Shown here piece after piece: positions 24,634 to 35,506 of a stretch of 39,931 nt of DNA; the stretch's first letter is position 1; each line of letters opens with the position of its first letter. The translations under genes were made by a program, and so were the position numbers. The stretch is from the NCBI GenBank assembly GCA_001512545.1, contig LFSI01000054.1, positions 8,481-48,411 of the forward strand. The letters are read 5' to 3'. The notes under the pieces were generated by a model that saw only the letters and a program-made list of their open reading frames with translations, ran no database searches and was not told the DNA's origin. This stretch comes from Clostridia bacterium DTU065 (GTDB lineage Bacteria > Bacillota > DTU065).

Positions 24634-25914
24634 CTATTCGATTTTGCTGATGAACCTGGCAAACTCTTTAAGCTTTCTTTGGATCTCGTCGGTAGATTCC
24701 TTTGCCGCCTGCATGATAGCCTCTTTAGGATCTACGCCCTCAAGGTAGACTTTGTAGAAGGCAAAGTCAATGCAGCGGTCTGCCATGTAACCACCTACAA
24801 CAGCGGTGGGCTGTCTACAGTTCAGAAGGGCCTGCTGGGCCACGTCTTTGTGTTTTTCCGGAAATGGCGCTTGATCCAAGAATCCCAAGGTCGCGCAGTA
24901 GATACGGACGCCTTCTGATTCATAGAGCGCTCGAGCGAAGTTTTCAGTAAAGGTGGGAGAGGAAAGGAACTTCATGAACTCCCAAGCCAGGTCTTTTTTC
25001 TTCGACGATTCTACTATGGACCAAGACAGGCCGTTGGAGTTAGAACTGCGGTCGATGACCCCTGTGGCATCAATGGTGCCGGGGATCTCTGCAACGGTCC
25101 ACTTGCCGGCGATCTGAGGTGCGGCATTTTCCAAAGCGTAGTAGTACCATGCCTGCAATACGCCTAGGGGAGTGTTGCCGTCGGCAAATGTGGTGATGAA
25201 GGGATCCTCGATAAGCAGACCGTGGTCGGTGTACAGCGAGGTGAACTTCATCCAGGCATCTATCACTTCTGGGGCATCCAGGTTCGAAGCGGTACCATCA
25301 GGAGTGTAGATATCGGTTTTTCTCTGGTAGACGAAAGCCAGGAACCTGCTGGCGGTAATTGTAGCAGCATCTCCGGTGTGGGTGTAGAAGGTGCCAAGGC
25401 CACGGGCTTTAAGTTTGGTGATGGAGGTGGCAAACTCGTCCCAGGTGTTGGGGATCTCGAGGCCGAAGTCATTGAAGATGTCTGTTCTTACATAGGTCCA
25501 AGGCCAAGCGATCTCGCACGGAAGGGCAAAGGTTGCGCTTTTGTACTGCAACTGCTTGAGGTAGTTGGGGTACAGACCGCTTACCACCTCTTGGTAATCG
25601 GGGAACTGGGTCAGGTCCATTAAGGCGCCTCTAACGCCTAGATCTACCACCTGATTGGTGTACAGTTCCACAACGTCTGGGGCATCACCGCCGATGTAGG
25701 CAAGGAGAAGTTTGTTCACAATATCTGCGATGGGCACCGTCAGGATCTCCACTTCGATGCCGGTTTTCTGAACAAACTCTTCCTGCACCAGCTTGCGGAA
25801 GATGACGCCAAGGCTGCCGTCATACCAAGTCCACAGAGTGATCTTCTCTGCAAAAGCGGCAGCGCTTAGAACAAGCAGGATGCAAAGAGCAATCAAGAAC
25901 CTTCTTTTTTGCAT
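24634..25914 (-). CDS. extracellular solute-binding protein (family 1, sugar type)
   Basis: 426 residues. Residues 1-22 are a signal peptide (QKRRF, Leu/Ala-rich core, cut after AFA). The mature start KITLWTWYDG is typical of family 1 sugar-binding proteins, as are YIGGDAPDVVELY, IPNTWDEFATSITKLKARG and the C-terminal DLAWEFMKFLSSPTFTENFA. No lipobox Cys is present, so it is a free periplasmic protein or anchored otherwise, which would suit an outer membrane. No permease or ATPase genes are adjacent. It follows the beta-galactosidase gene by 78 bases on the same strand, so a galactoside ligand is plausible but not shown. GGAGGT lies 8 bases before the ATG. Confidence 0.9.
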   Translation of the reverse strand: MQKRRFLIALCILLVLSAAAFAEKITLWTWYDGSLGVIFRKLVQEEFVQKTGIEVEILTVPIADIVNKLLLAYIGGDAPDVVELYTNQVVDLGVRGALMDLTQFPDYQEVVSGLYPNYLKQLQYKSATFALPCEIAWPWTYVRTDIFNDFGLEIPNTWDEFATSITKLKARGLGTFYTHTGDAATITASRFLAFVYQRKTDIYTPDGTASNLDAPEVIDAWMKFTSLYTDHGLLIEDPFITTFADGNTPLGVLQAWYYYALENAAPQIAGKWTVAEIPGTIDATGVIDRSSNSNGLSWSIVESSKKKDLAWEFMKFLSSPTFTENFARALYESEGVRIYCATLGFLDQAPFPEKHKDVAQQALLNCRQPTAVVGGYMADRCIDFAFYKVYLEGVDPKEAIMQAAKESTDEIQRKLKEFARFISKIE

Positions 25915-25992
25915 GTTCTAACCTCCACTTTCTGTGATCTTTTTAATCAGACGCCTATAGGCTCTGTATATGCCTTTTGGGCGTAAGGTAGA

Positions 25993-29106
<3,114 letters not shown>

Positions 29107-29186
29107 ATCCATTATTCCCCTGAGGAAACCAAACTCCTGCCCCGGGAAAAGGGCTTCCACTCTGAAACCGTGGGCATGAAAGGTAT

Positions 29187-29214
29187 AAAAAAAAGAAGCA
29201 GGGAAACCTGCTTC
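29187..29214 (-). terminator. terminator of the tautomerase gene
   Basis: Minus strand: GAAGCAGG, loop TTTC, CCTGCTTC, then eight T (plus 29187-29194). It lies 4 bases beyond the stop codon. Confidence 0.9.
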
Positions 29215-29218
29215 AGAC

Positions 29219-29404
29219 TTACTTGTCAGATGCCCGTACACCGCCTACGGCGTAGTGGTTGCGCTGCATTTCTTCGAGAATCACGGTGATGTGCTCGGGA
29301 CCTGCTCCAGTTGTCTCTTGAATCGCTTGAGTTACCTTTTCTACCAGAGCTTTCTTCTGCTCGTCGGTGCGTCCTTCAAGCAGTTTGATGGTGCAAATTG
29401 GCAT
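29219..29404 (-). CDS. 4-oxalocrotonate tautomerase family protein
   Basis: 61 residues, the standard length. After removal of Met the catalytic Pro is N-terminal (MPICTIKLLEGRTDEQKKAL). KVTQAIQETTGAGPEHITVIL is the typical second half, and an Arg is present at position 11. Proteins of this group move enol/keto protons in aromatic breakdown, but most genomic copies have no known substrate. AGGAGGT lies 7 bases before the ATG. It is followed by its own terminator and is preceded by the beta-barrel-like gene on the same strand with 24 bases between, so the two may be cotranscribed. Confidence 0.92.
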   Translation of the reverse strand: MPICTIKLLEGRTDEQKKALVEKVTQAIQETTGAGPEHITVILEEMQRNHYAVGGVRASDK

Positions 29405-29428
29405 GGATAGTACCTCCTAACTTTAGAT

Positions 29429-30019
29429 TTAGAATCCGTAACCGAGGAACAGCTTCCCTACTGCATGTAGGGTGCCACCTGAGTAGGAAAAGCTCAGTCT
29501 AGGTGCGAAAAAGATGCCATTGGGGTATACGTTATCCAGGCCAAGGACGATGTTGAACGAACTCTCAAAGTCCTTCGCCACCTCCAGCGCTGTGCCGCCT
29601 ACAGAGACCATAGGCAGCGTGTAGGTCAGCTCCGGCTCTACGAACAGACCCTGTCCGGCGTCGATTCTGTATCCTACAACAAAAGCGGGAGTAAGGGTGA
29701 GGATATCGGGATCATAGGCCTTGTCTTGAAGCGACGCGGCGAGGTTTGTCTCGAAGTAGAGACCTGCAAGATTGCCCGATAGGTACTTGCGGTATTCCAC
29801 TCCTGCCGACAGGTACTTCACGTTGACTGCCTCGCTGTAGCTCAGCGGAAACGCAACAACATGAGCATTTCTAACAGATATTTTGCTATAATATCCAGAG
29901 AAAGTGTTGTTGAAGAGGCCTAGAGGTTCTCCAGCTATGAGGTTGTACTCCGCTGCAGAAGTCGAAAAGGTTAAGGCAGTAAGGATAATGATTACCAAAG
30001 CGAGTCTGTTAAGCTTCAT
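29429..30019 (-). CDS. secreted beta-rich protein, probable outer-membrane beta-barrel
   Basis: 196 residues starting at MKLNRLALVIIILTALTFS, a signal peptide cut near SAAEYN. The ATG at 30019 has AAAGGAG about 9 bases upstream; a longer form from 30067 adds 16 unlikely residues. The mature part alternates polar and apolar residues over about eight strands (YLSAGVEYRKYLSG, GLYFETNLAASL, FVVGYRIDAG, LFVEPELTYTLPM, NIVLGLDNVYP, IFFAPRLSFSYSGG, HAVGKLFLGYGF). It ends in Phe, the classical recognition residue for the outer-membrane assembly machine. No family name is recognised. If correct, the host has an outer membrane. Confidence 0.65.
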   Translation of the reverse strand: MKLNRLALVIIILTALTFSTSAAEYNLIAGEPLGLFNNTFSGYYSKISVRNAHVVAFPLSYSEAVNVKYLSAGVEYRKYLSGNLAGLYFETNLAASLQDKAYDPDILTLTPAFVVGYRIDAGQGLFVEPELTYTLPMVSVGGTALEVAKDFESSFNIVLGLDNVYPNGIFFAPRLSFSYSGGTLHAVGKLFLGYGF

Positions 30020-30089
30020 TGTAATTGGCTCCTTTCGTGTAGATGATATGCTTTGCAGCTTGCGCACTTGGTTTGAAGGAGACTACGAA

Positions 30090-30755
30090 ATGATACCGGA
30101 AAGATTAAAAAGACTGGCAGAGCTTGTAGGCAGGATCGGTACCGGTGCCGATGTGGGGTGTGACCACGCTTACTTAAGCCACTACCTCCTGAAAAACGAT
30201 TTGGCCCAGTACATGATCGCCACCGATATCAACATGAATCCGTTAAAGTATGCCAGAAGGACCCTCAGGCCTTTTCAGAGCCGCTCTCAGATCCGGCAGG
30301 GATACGGTCTCAGGCCTATTGATCCGGGAGAGGTTGATGCTATCTTCATTGGCGGTCTGGGTGCCGAGACCATTGTGGAAATACTAGAGGATGGAATGGA
30401 ACGATTTCCAGGTACAACGTTTGCTCTTCAAGTTAACGGTGATCCTTCACCCCTTCGCGAATTTCTTTTGTCCAAGCCAATCTACAGAGAAGATATCATC
30501 AAGGAGAATCGGCATTATTATCAGATTATCATCGTTAAAGAAGGTTACAGTCATGGAGAGCAAATCTGGAATGGGACCGGTCCTATTTTACAGATAGGAA
30601 CCCTTTACAAAACTGAGGTTGGCAAAAACTACCTGAAGAAGTGCCTTGCTGATATTGAAGAAGCCTTGCGGGGCATTGGTCCTGCAGACGTTCGTGGGCA
30701 GCATCTGAGGGAGAAGCACAACTTCTTTACGCAACTACTAAGTGCAGAGGAGTGA
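30090..30755 (+). CDS. trmK: tRNA (adenine(22)-N(1))-methyltransferase TrmK
   Basis: 221 residues. It starts IPERLKRLAELV like Bacillus TrmK, with the SAM-binding GADVGCDHAYLSHYLL (about residues 19-34), ATDINMNPLKYARR and the catalytic-domain end IFIGGLGAETIVEILEDG. It methylates A22 of tRNA-Ser and others. A C-terminal coiled tail spans about 165-221. GAAGGAG lies 8 bases before the ATG; a longer in-frame start at 29904 overlaps the divergent gene and is not credible. The stop overlaps the GTGA preceding the Nif3 gene, the usual pairing in Bacillota. Confidence 0.93.
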   Translation: MIPERLKRLAELVGRIGTGADVGCDHAYLSHYLLKNDLAQYMIATDINMNPLKYARRTLRPFQSRSQIRQGYGLRPIDPGEVDAIFIGGLGAETIVEILEDGMERFPGTTFALQVNGDPSPLREFLLSKPIYREDIIKENRHYYQIIIVKEGYSHGEQIWNGTGPILQIGTLYKTEVGKNYLKKCLADIEEALRGIGPADVRGQHLREKHNFFTQLLSAEE

Positions 30756-30760
30756 TCGAG

Positions 30761-31828
30761 GTGAAGCTCAAAGACGTACTCAAACCGCTGAAGGATTTTG
30801 CTCCGGAAAGCACCGCGGAGCCTTGGGATAACGTTGGATTGCAGGTTGGAAGCCAATTAGACGAAGTGGAAAAGGTGCTCCTTACAGTAGACGTCACAGA
30901 AAGTACCGTTGATGAAGCGGTGGAGAAGGGCTGCCAGCTTATTGTCAGCCATCATCCTATGATTTTCAAACCTCTAAAGAGCCTAGAAGTAGCCGGTCTT
31001 GTGCCGAGAACCCTTGTTAAAGCCATCAAGAACAATATAGCTATCTACTGCGCCCACACGAACTTGGACCTTGCAGAAGGTGGGGTGAATCACGCGCTAT
31101 CTGATGCTTTAGGCCTTTTGGGAGGTAGGGTGAAGGGCCTTGTGCCTTCAGGGTACAACGAGTTTGCCAAAGTGGTGGTCTACGTCTCCGAAGATGCGGT
31201 AGACCAAGTGAAAGAAGCCCTTTGGAGAGGCGGTGCAGGACACATCGGCAACTACGACCACTGCCTCTACCAGATCGAAGGAACCGGCCAGTTCAGACCT
31301 CTAGAAGGAACCGATCCCTACCTGGGCACGCAAGGTGAAGACACGCAAATTTCCGAAATTAGGCTGGAAACAATAGTTTCCTTGAGGGACTATCCCAGTC
31401 TAATAGAGAAGGTAAAAGAAGCGCATCCATACGAGGAACCGGTAATTGACGTTTTCCCCCTGCACTTTCCGAAGAACACGCGCTACATGGGCATGATCTG
31501 CACTCTGGATAGGACCGTCGAACTAGAGGAGCTGCAGGCCCGTTGGGGTAAGAAAACACTGTTTGTTGGAGAGAAGAAGCCTATCAAGAAGGTTGCCGTT
31601 CTCGGCGGAAGCGGCGGCAGGGGAGTAGAATACGCCGTAAAGGGCAGGGTAGATCTCTTTGTCACAGGAGAGCTGGACTACCACGACCTTATCGCCCTGC
31701 AGGCAGAAGGAGTAGCAGCTTTGCTGCTTGGCCACGGCGCCAGCGAAGCGCCGGTTCTAGAAGCGTTACAGGAGATTCTCCCTGTAGACTCTATTATCTC
31801 CCAAAACCCGTACTTCGAGACTTTTTAG
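30761..31828 (+). CDS. Nif3-like dinuclear metal protein (DUF34), YqfO type
   Basis: 355 residues. The GTG at 30761 gives the canonical start MKLKDVLKPLKDFAPESTAE with AGAGGAG 8 bases upstream; the GTG at 30752 lies inside that site. Metal ligands are visible in VSHHPMIFKPL (His64, His65), CAHTNLDLAEGGVNHAL and, at the C-terminus, LLGHGASEAP. The central insert (about residues 130-230, with FAKVVVYVSEDAVDQVKEAL and HPYEEPVIDVFPL) is the PII-like domain found in Bacillus YqfO. The family has been linked to GTP cyclohydrolase-like chemistry, but the physiological role remains unclear. Coupled to trmK. Confidence 0.92.
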   Translation: MKLKDVLKPLKDFAPESTAEPWDNVGLQVGSQLDEVEKVLLTVDVTESTVDEAVEKGCQLIVSHHPMIFKPLKSLEVAGLVPRTLVKAIKNNIAIYCAHTNLDLAEGGVNHALSDALGLLGGRVKGLVPSGYNEFAKVVVYVSEDAVDQVKEALWRGGAGHIGNYDHCLYQIEGTGQFRPLEGTDPYLGTQGEDTQISEIRLETIVSLRDYPSLIEKVKEAHPYEEPVIDVFPLHFPKNTRYMGMICTLDRTVELEELQARWGKKTLFVGEKKPIKKVAVLGGSGGRGVEYAVKGRVDLFVTGELDYHDLIALQAEGVAALLLGHGASEAPVLEALQEILPVDSIISQNPYFETF

Positions 31829-31941
31829 GTTTCGCTGCAGGGGGAAGACTAATCCCAGCTTGAGCAGCCATGTCGTTTTCTGCAGTAGACTTGCAGTTGG
31901 TCAAAGAATAAACAATGCTTTTCAGTCAAAGGAGGAAAAAT

Positions 31942-33744
31942 ATGAGTAGTTTACCGCTTCGCAAGGAAACCGATCCCAAGTATCACTGGCATCTGGAAGA
32001 TATTTTTACGAGCCCCGACGAATGGGAGGAGACGTTCACCTATGTCTCGGAGCAGTTGCCCGAGATGGAAGCCCTTCAGGGGACTTTAGGCCAAAGCGCA
32101 GATGCTCTGTACGGTGCTCTGACCAAGCTCGACGAGGTGAGCCTCGCTTTCTACAAGGTCTACGCTTACGCTTCGATGAAAACCGATGAAGACACCACCG
32201 ATTCCGAGTCTCAGGCCAGAAGCGACAGGGCAAAGAGCCTTTTAGTTCGTCTTCAGGCGGCGGTCGCTTTCGTTGAACCGGAACTTCTTGCAGTACCGGA
32301 GGAGACCATTAAGGGGTTCATGGAACAGAAGTCTGAGCTGAAGCTGTATCAGCAGTACTTCGACAACCTGTGGAGGCAGAAGGAACACGTGCTCAGTCCA
32401 GCAGAGGAGCAGATTCTAGCTCAAGCAGGCCAGGTAACTAGAGCACCCCACAGCATTTACACCATGCTTAATAACGCTGATCTCACTTTCCCCGAGATCA
32501 TCGATGAAGACGGCAAAACTGTCCAGATCACCCACGGCAGGTTTATTCCGCTGATGCAGTCTAAAGACCGCAGGGTGAGAAAGGACGCTTTTGAAGGTCT
32601 CTATAGCACCTACGACAAGGTTAAGCACACCGCAACTGCGCTTCTTTCTGCACAGGTGAACTCCAATACCTTTAAGGCCAGAGTGCGCAAGTTCAAGTCC
32701 GCAAGAGAAGCTGCTCTTTCGGCAAACAACATTCCCGAGTCGGTATACGACAGTTTGATCGACGCCGTTCACCTGAAGCTTCCTGCTATGCACCGCTACG
32801 TCTCTCTCAGGAAGAAGATGCTCGGTCTCGATGAGATCCATATGTACGACGTCTACGTACCTATCGTTGACGATGTTGAGTTTAAGTTCACGTTTGAAGA
32901 GGCCAAAGAGATAGTTGCCGAAAGCCTTAAACCTCTTGGCGAAGACTACTGCAAGAACCTCATCGCCGGCATGGATGGCGGTTGGGTCGACGTTTACGAG
33001 AATAAGGGCAAGCGCTCCGGTGCCTACTCCAACAGCGTCTACGGCGTGCACCCCTACGTGCTGCTCAATCACCAAGACGACCTCAACTCGCTATTTACAC
33101 TAGCTCACGAGATGGGCCATGCCATGCACAGCTACTACACCGATACAACTCAGCCTTTTGTCTACAGCGATTACAGCATCTTCGTGGCAGAGGTTGCCTC
33201 CACGGTGAACGAAGCGCTGCTTTTACACTACCTCCTAGAAAGAGTCAAGACCAAAAAAGAACGGATGTACCTCTTGAACCACTATCTTGAGGAGTTCAGG
33301 GGCACGGTCTTCAGACAGACCATGTTTGCCGAGTTCGAGAAGCTGATCCACGAACACGTAGAGTCAGGCCAGGCTCTGACTGTTGACTATCTGAGGAGCA
33401 CCTATAAAGATCTCAACGTCAAGTACTTCGGACCGGAGATGGTTGTAGACGATGAGATCAGTCTGGAGTGGGCCCGCATTCCTCACTTCTACCTCAACTT
33501 CTATGTCTATCAATACGCTACCGGATACTCGTCTGCGGTAGCACTGGCAATGAACATTCTAAAAGAAGGCACGCCTGCAGTAGAAGGGTACCTGGACTTC
33601 CTCAAAGCAGGGTCCAGCAAGTACCCAGTGGATATCCTAGCTCACGCCGGCGTGGATATGAGCACTCCAAAGCCGATCGTAAAAGCGCTTGAAGTCTTCG
33701 AACAGACTTTAGACGAACTGGAGGATCTGGCGTTTTCAGAATAA
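31942..33744 (+). CDS. pepF: oligoendopeptidase F
   Basis: Zinc metallopeptidase of family M3B that cuts oligopeptides in the cytoplasm. The 600 residues are typical. The active site is HEMGH (His389, Glu390, His393) in LAHEMGHAMHSYYT, with the third ligand in the following EVASTVNEALL. The N-terminal helical lobe begins with YHWHLEDIFTSPDEWEE. The ATG at 31942 has AAAGGAGG upstream; the ATG at 31915 precedes that site. It shares peptide recycling with no visible partner; the next gene begins 20 bases later. Confidence 0.96.
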   Translation: MSSLPLRKETDPKYHWHLEDIFTSPDEWEETFTYVSEQLPEMEALQGTLGQSADALYGALTKLDEVSLAFYKVYAYASMKTDEDTTDSESQARSDRAKSLLVRLQAAVAFVEPELLAVPEETIKGFMEQKSELKLYQQYFDNLWRQKEHVLSPAEEQILAQAGQVTRAPHSIYTMLNNADLTFPEIIDEDGKTVQITHGRFIPLMQSKDRRVRKDAFEGLYSTYDKVKHTATALLSAQVNSNTFKARVRKFKSAREAALSANNIPESVYDSLIDAVHLKLPAMHRYVSLRKKMLGLDEIHMYDVYVPIVDDVEFKFTFEEAKEIVAESLKPLGEDYCKNLIAGMDGGWVDVYENKGKRSGAYSNSVYGVHPYVLLNHQDDLNSLFTLAHEMGHAMHSYYTDTTQPFVYSDYSIFVAEVASTVNEALLLHYLLERVKTKKERMYLLNHYLEEFRGTVFRQTMFAEFEKLIHEHVESGQALTVDYLRSTYKDLNVKYFGPEMVVDDEISLEWARIPHFYLNFYVYQYATGYSSAVALAMNILKEGTPAVEGYLDFLKAGSSKYPVDILAHAGVDMSTPKPIVKALEVFEQTLDELEDLAFSE

Positions 33745-33764
33745 GACTTTACGGGGGTTATTGC

Positions 33765-34349
33765 ATGAAGAATGTTGCCTTAAAGAAAACAATAGTCATC
33801 TTTTTCGCCGTACTTCTCTTCGGTGTTATCTCCAGTGCAGCTGAGATGCAGGTGATGGAGATCCCCACAGCACACACTTTGAGAAGGAACGATGGTAACA
33901 TCGTGGTCTGGAGCAATCTCTCGGGCTTTTCCGCCAGAGCTTACTTTTCCCCTGTGGAGAACCTCGACTTCTTCGTGACCCTCAAAGGCAGGCCGAACTA
34001 CTTCCAGGTCTTCGGCGGAGCTAAGTGGCAGTTCTTGAAAGAAGGAGATAAGCTCGGAGCCCTGGCCATCGGCACCGATTCCATCTATGTGGTGATGTCC
34101 TATGGCCTTGCACCGGGAACGTACGGACACATCGGGGTCGGAGCTGGTGATGTGTCAACGGTATTTGCCGGTTTGGACTACGTTGTGAACCTGGGATCCG
34201 GAGCGCCTCCGGTAAAGGTTATGGTGGAATACAACAACGGACTCAATTTCGGCTTCAGCGCCGAAGTGGCGCCTGCACTCAGCGTAGGTCTGGCAATAAA
34301 GAACCTGGATAGGGTGAGTTTGGGTGCAACGGTGAGATTTGCGCTGTAG
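33765..34349 (+). CDS. secreted beta-rich protein, possible small outer-membrane barrel
   Basis: 194 residues. A signal peptide covers residues 1-26 (KNVALKK, hydrophobic core, cut near SSAAE). The rest consists of alternating strands (FSARAYFSPVENLDFFVTL, YFQVFGGAKWQFL, VVMSYGLAPGTYGHIGVG, VKVMVEYNNGLNFGFSAEV, LSVGLAIKNLDRVSLGATV) ending in RFAL. The pattern with paired 'ENLDFFVTL / GAKWQFL' turns resembles small barrel proteins seen in diderm Bacillota and Thermotogae, but I know no family name. The last residue is Leu, so the barrel call is weaker than for the protein at 29429. A ribosome site ACGGGGG lies upstream. Confidence 0.6.
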   Translation: MKNVALKKTIVIFFAVLLFGVISSAAEMQVMEIPTAHTLRRNDGNIVVWSNLSGFSARAYFSPVENLDFFVTLKGRPNYFQVFGGAKWQFLKEGDKLGALAIGTDSIYVVMSYGLAPGTYGHIGVGAGDVSTVFAGLDYVVNLGSGAPPVKVMVEYNNGLNFGFSAEVAPALSVGLAIKNLDRVSLGATVRFAL

Positions 34350-34355
34350 GTGAGT

Positions 34356-34384
34356 TTGACAGAAAACTCAATAAATGATACTGT
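34356..34384 (+). promoter_or_regulatory. sigma-A promoter of the RNase P RNA gene
   Basis: Perfect TTGACA (34356-34361), 17-base spacer and TACTGT (34379-34384) preceded by TGA, i.e. an extended -10. The expected start, 7-12 bases later, coincides with the 5' end of helix P1 of the RNA. Confidence 0.78.
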
Positions 34385-34394
34385 TAAAGAGGCC

Positions 34395-34749
34395 TCAACA
34401 ACCAACCTGGATGATCGCGCCGCCATGCGGTGAGGAAAGTCCGGGCTCCATAGGGCAGGGTGCTGGATAATATCCAGTGAGGGTGACCTCAAGGAAAGTG
34501 CCACAGAGAGCAAACCGCCTGCCATTGGCAGGTAAGGGTGAAAAGGTGCGGTAAGAGCGCACCAGCGTTTTGGGTGACCAAACGGCTTGGTAAACCCCAC
34601 CTGGAGCAAGGCCAAATAGAAGGGAGATAAGATGGCCCGTCTTTCCCTTGGGTTAGGCCGCTAGAGCTAGTAGGCAACTGCTAGCCCAGATAGATGATCA
34701 TCGCCCGCTTTAGCGGGTACAGAACCCGGCTTATAGGGTTGGTTGTGAG
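34395..34749 (+). ncRNA. rnpB: RNase P RNA, bacterial type A
   Basis: Catalytic RNA that trims tRNA 5' ends with protein RnpA. Universal landmarks are all present in order: GAGGAAAGTCCGGGCTCC, AGAGAGCAAACCGCC, AAGGGTGAAAAGGTGCGGTA, AGAGCGCACCAG, GGTAAACCCCACCTGGAGCA, AATAGA, and near the end GATGATCATCGCCC and ACAGAACCCGGCTTAT. P1 is formed by TCAACAACCAACC (34395-34407) and GGTTGGTTGTGA (34737-34748) at the ends. GGTGCGG-TAAGA-GCGCACC is a further clear helix. Ends are set from P1 and agree with the promoter. The length of about 355 bases suits type A. Confidence 0.96.
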
Positions 34750-34757
34750 AAACATGT

Positions 34758-34792
34758 AAGCGACGCTACCTCTTGTGGCGTCGTTTGTATTT
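34758..34792 (+). terminator. intrinsic terminator of rnpB
   Basis: AAGCGACGC pairs with GCGTCGTTT across TACCTCTTGTG, followed by TTTGTATTT. Confidence 0.75.
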
Positions 34793-34824
34793 CCCCTTTC
34801 AATGCCAAATCTTGGGGTGATAAA

Positions 34825-35259
34825 ATGCAAACCAAGTTAAAAGAAGCCCTGCACCAAAAAGGTTTTCGCGTAACCCCTCAGCGGCAGATTATCTTGGAAC
34901 TGATGATGAATCTTGACGGAAGACACCTTACTGCTGATGAGGTTTACAGTCTGGCTAGAGAGCGTACAGACGACATTAGTCTTGCGACCATCTACAGAAC
35001 CCTCGAGCTGTTCGTGGAAATGAACCTTCTGCGCCGCTTTGATTCAGGTGACGGGGTTTTTCGCTACGAGATTGACACCAGTCAATCGGAACACTATCAC
35101 CACCACCTAATATGCTTGGAATGTGGCAAGATCATCGAATTCAACGACGATCTTTTAGATGAGCTGGAAAGCCGTATTGCGGAAAAAGGTTTTGAGATCG
35201 CCGACCACTGCCTGCGCTTTTTTGGCTACTGTCAGGACTGCAAGAAGAAAAAAAGATAA
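34825..35259 (+). CDS. Fur-family metalloregulator
   Basis: 144 residues. The N-terminal winged helix is QKGFRVTPQRQIILELM and SLATIYRTLELFVEMNLL. The HHH-rich sensor region SEHYHHHLICLECGKIIEF has His90-94. Structural zinc sites are Cys97/Cys100 and Cys136/Cys139. At the position where PerR has the redox-active Asp (IVDF in Bacillus), this protein has Glu105 (IIEF), so it looks more like Fur than PerR; Zur or another metal is possible. A site GGGGTGATAAA precedes the ATG. No clear Fur box was seen in its own short upstream region. The superoxide reductase 4 kb away is a plausible target. Confidence 0.88.
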   Translation: MQTKLKEALHQKGFRVTPQRQIILELMMNLDGRHLTADEVYSLARERTDDISLATIYRTLELFVEMNLLRRFDSGDGVFRYEIDTSQSEHYHHHLICLECGKIIEFNDDLLDELESRIAEKGFEIADHCLRFFGYCQDCKKKKR

Positions 35260-35276
35260 GTTCAGGTGAAGAAAGA

Positions 35277-35313
35277 CACCCCACCGAGACGTAAAGTCTC
35301 TGTGGGGTTTTTC
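35277..35313 (+). terminator. intrinsic terminator of the Fur-family gene
   Basis: ACCCCACCGAGAC pairs with GTCTCTGTGGGGT (one mismatch) around GTAAA, then TTTTT. Confidence 0.88.
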
Positions 35314-35346
35314 GCATTCAAAAGCAAGCAAGTTGTCTCAGTCCAA

Positions 35347-35380
35347 AAACAAGCAGCGCCTCGAGACGCTGCTTGTTTTA
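35347..35380. terminator. second, bidirectional terminator facing the ROK kinase gene
   Basis: AAAACAAGCAGCG (35347-35359 region) pairs with CGCTGCTTGTTTT (35367-35379) around CCTCGAGA. It has T runs on both strands. It lies 127 bases past the ROK kinase stop. Confidence 0.82.
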
Positions 35381-35506
35381 CTCTATTCTACGTATCCGTG
35401 ATGAACGGCTAATGAACACTTCTTGGCTGTCTTAATAATCTTCCGAAGAAGAGTATTCGATGAGGGTTCATCGAAAAAACAGTGTAAGAGATTCTTTGGC
35501 GTGTTC

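Noticed and set aside
32416-33075. Minus-strand frame of 219 residues opposite pepF
   Set aside because: It is a shadow of pepF codons with no motif or ribosome site.
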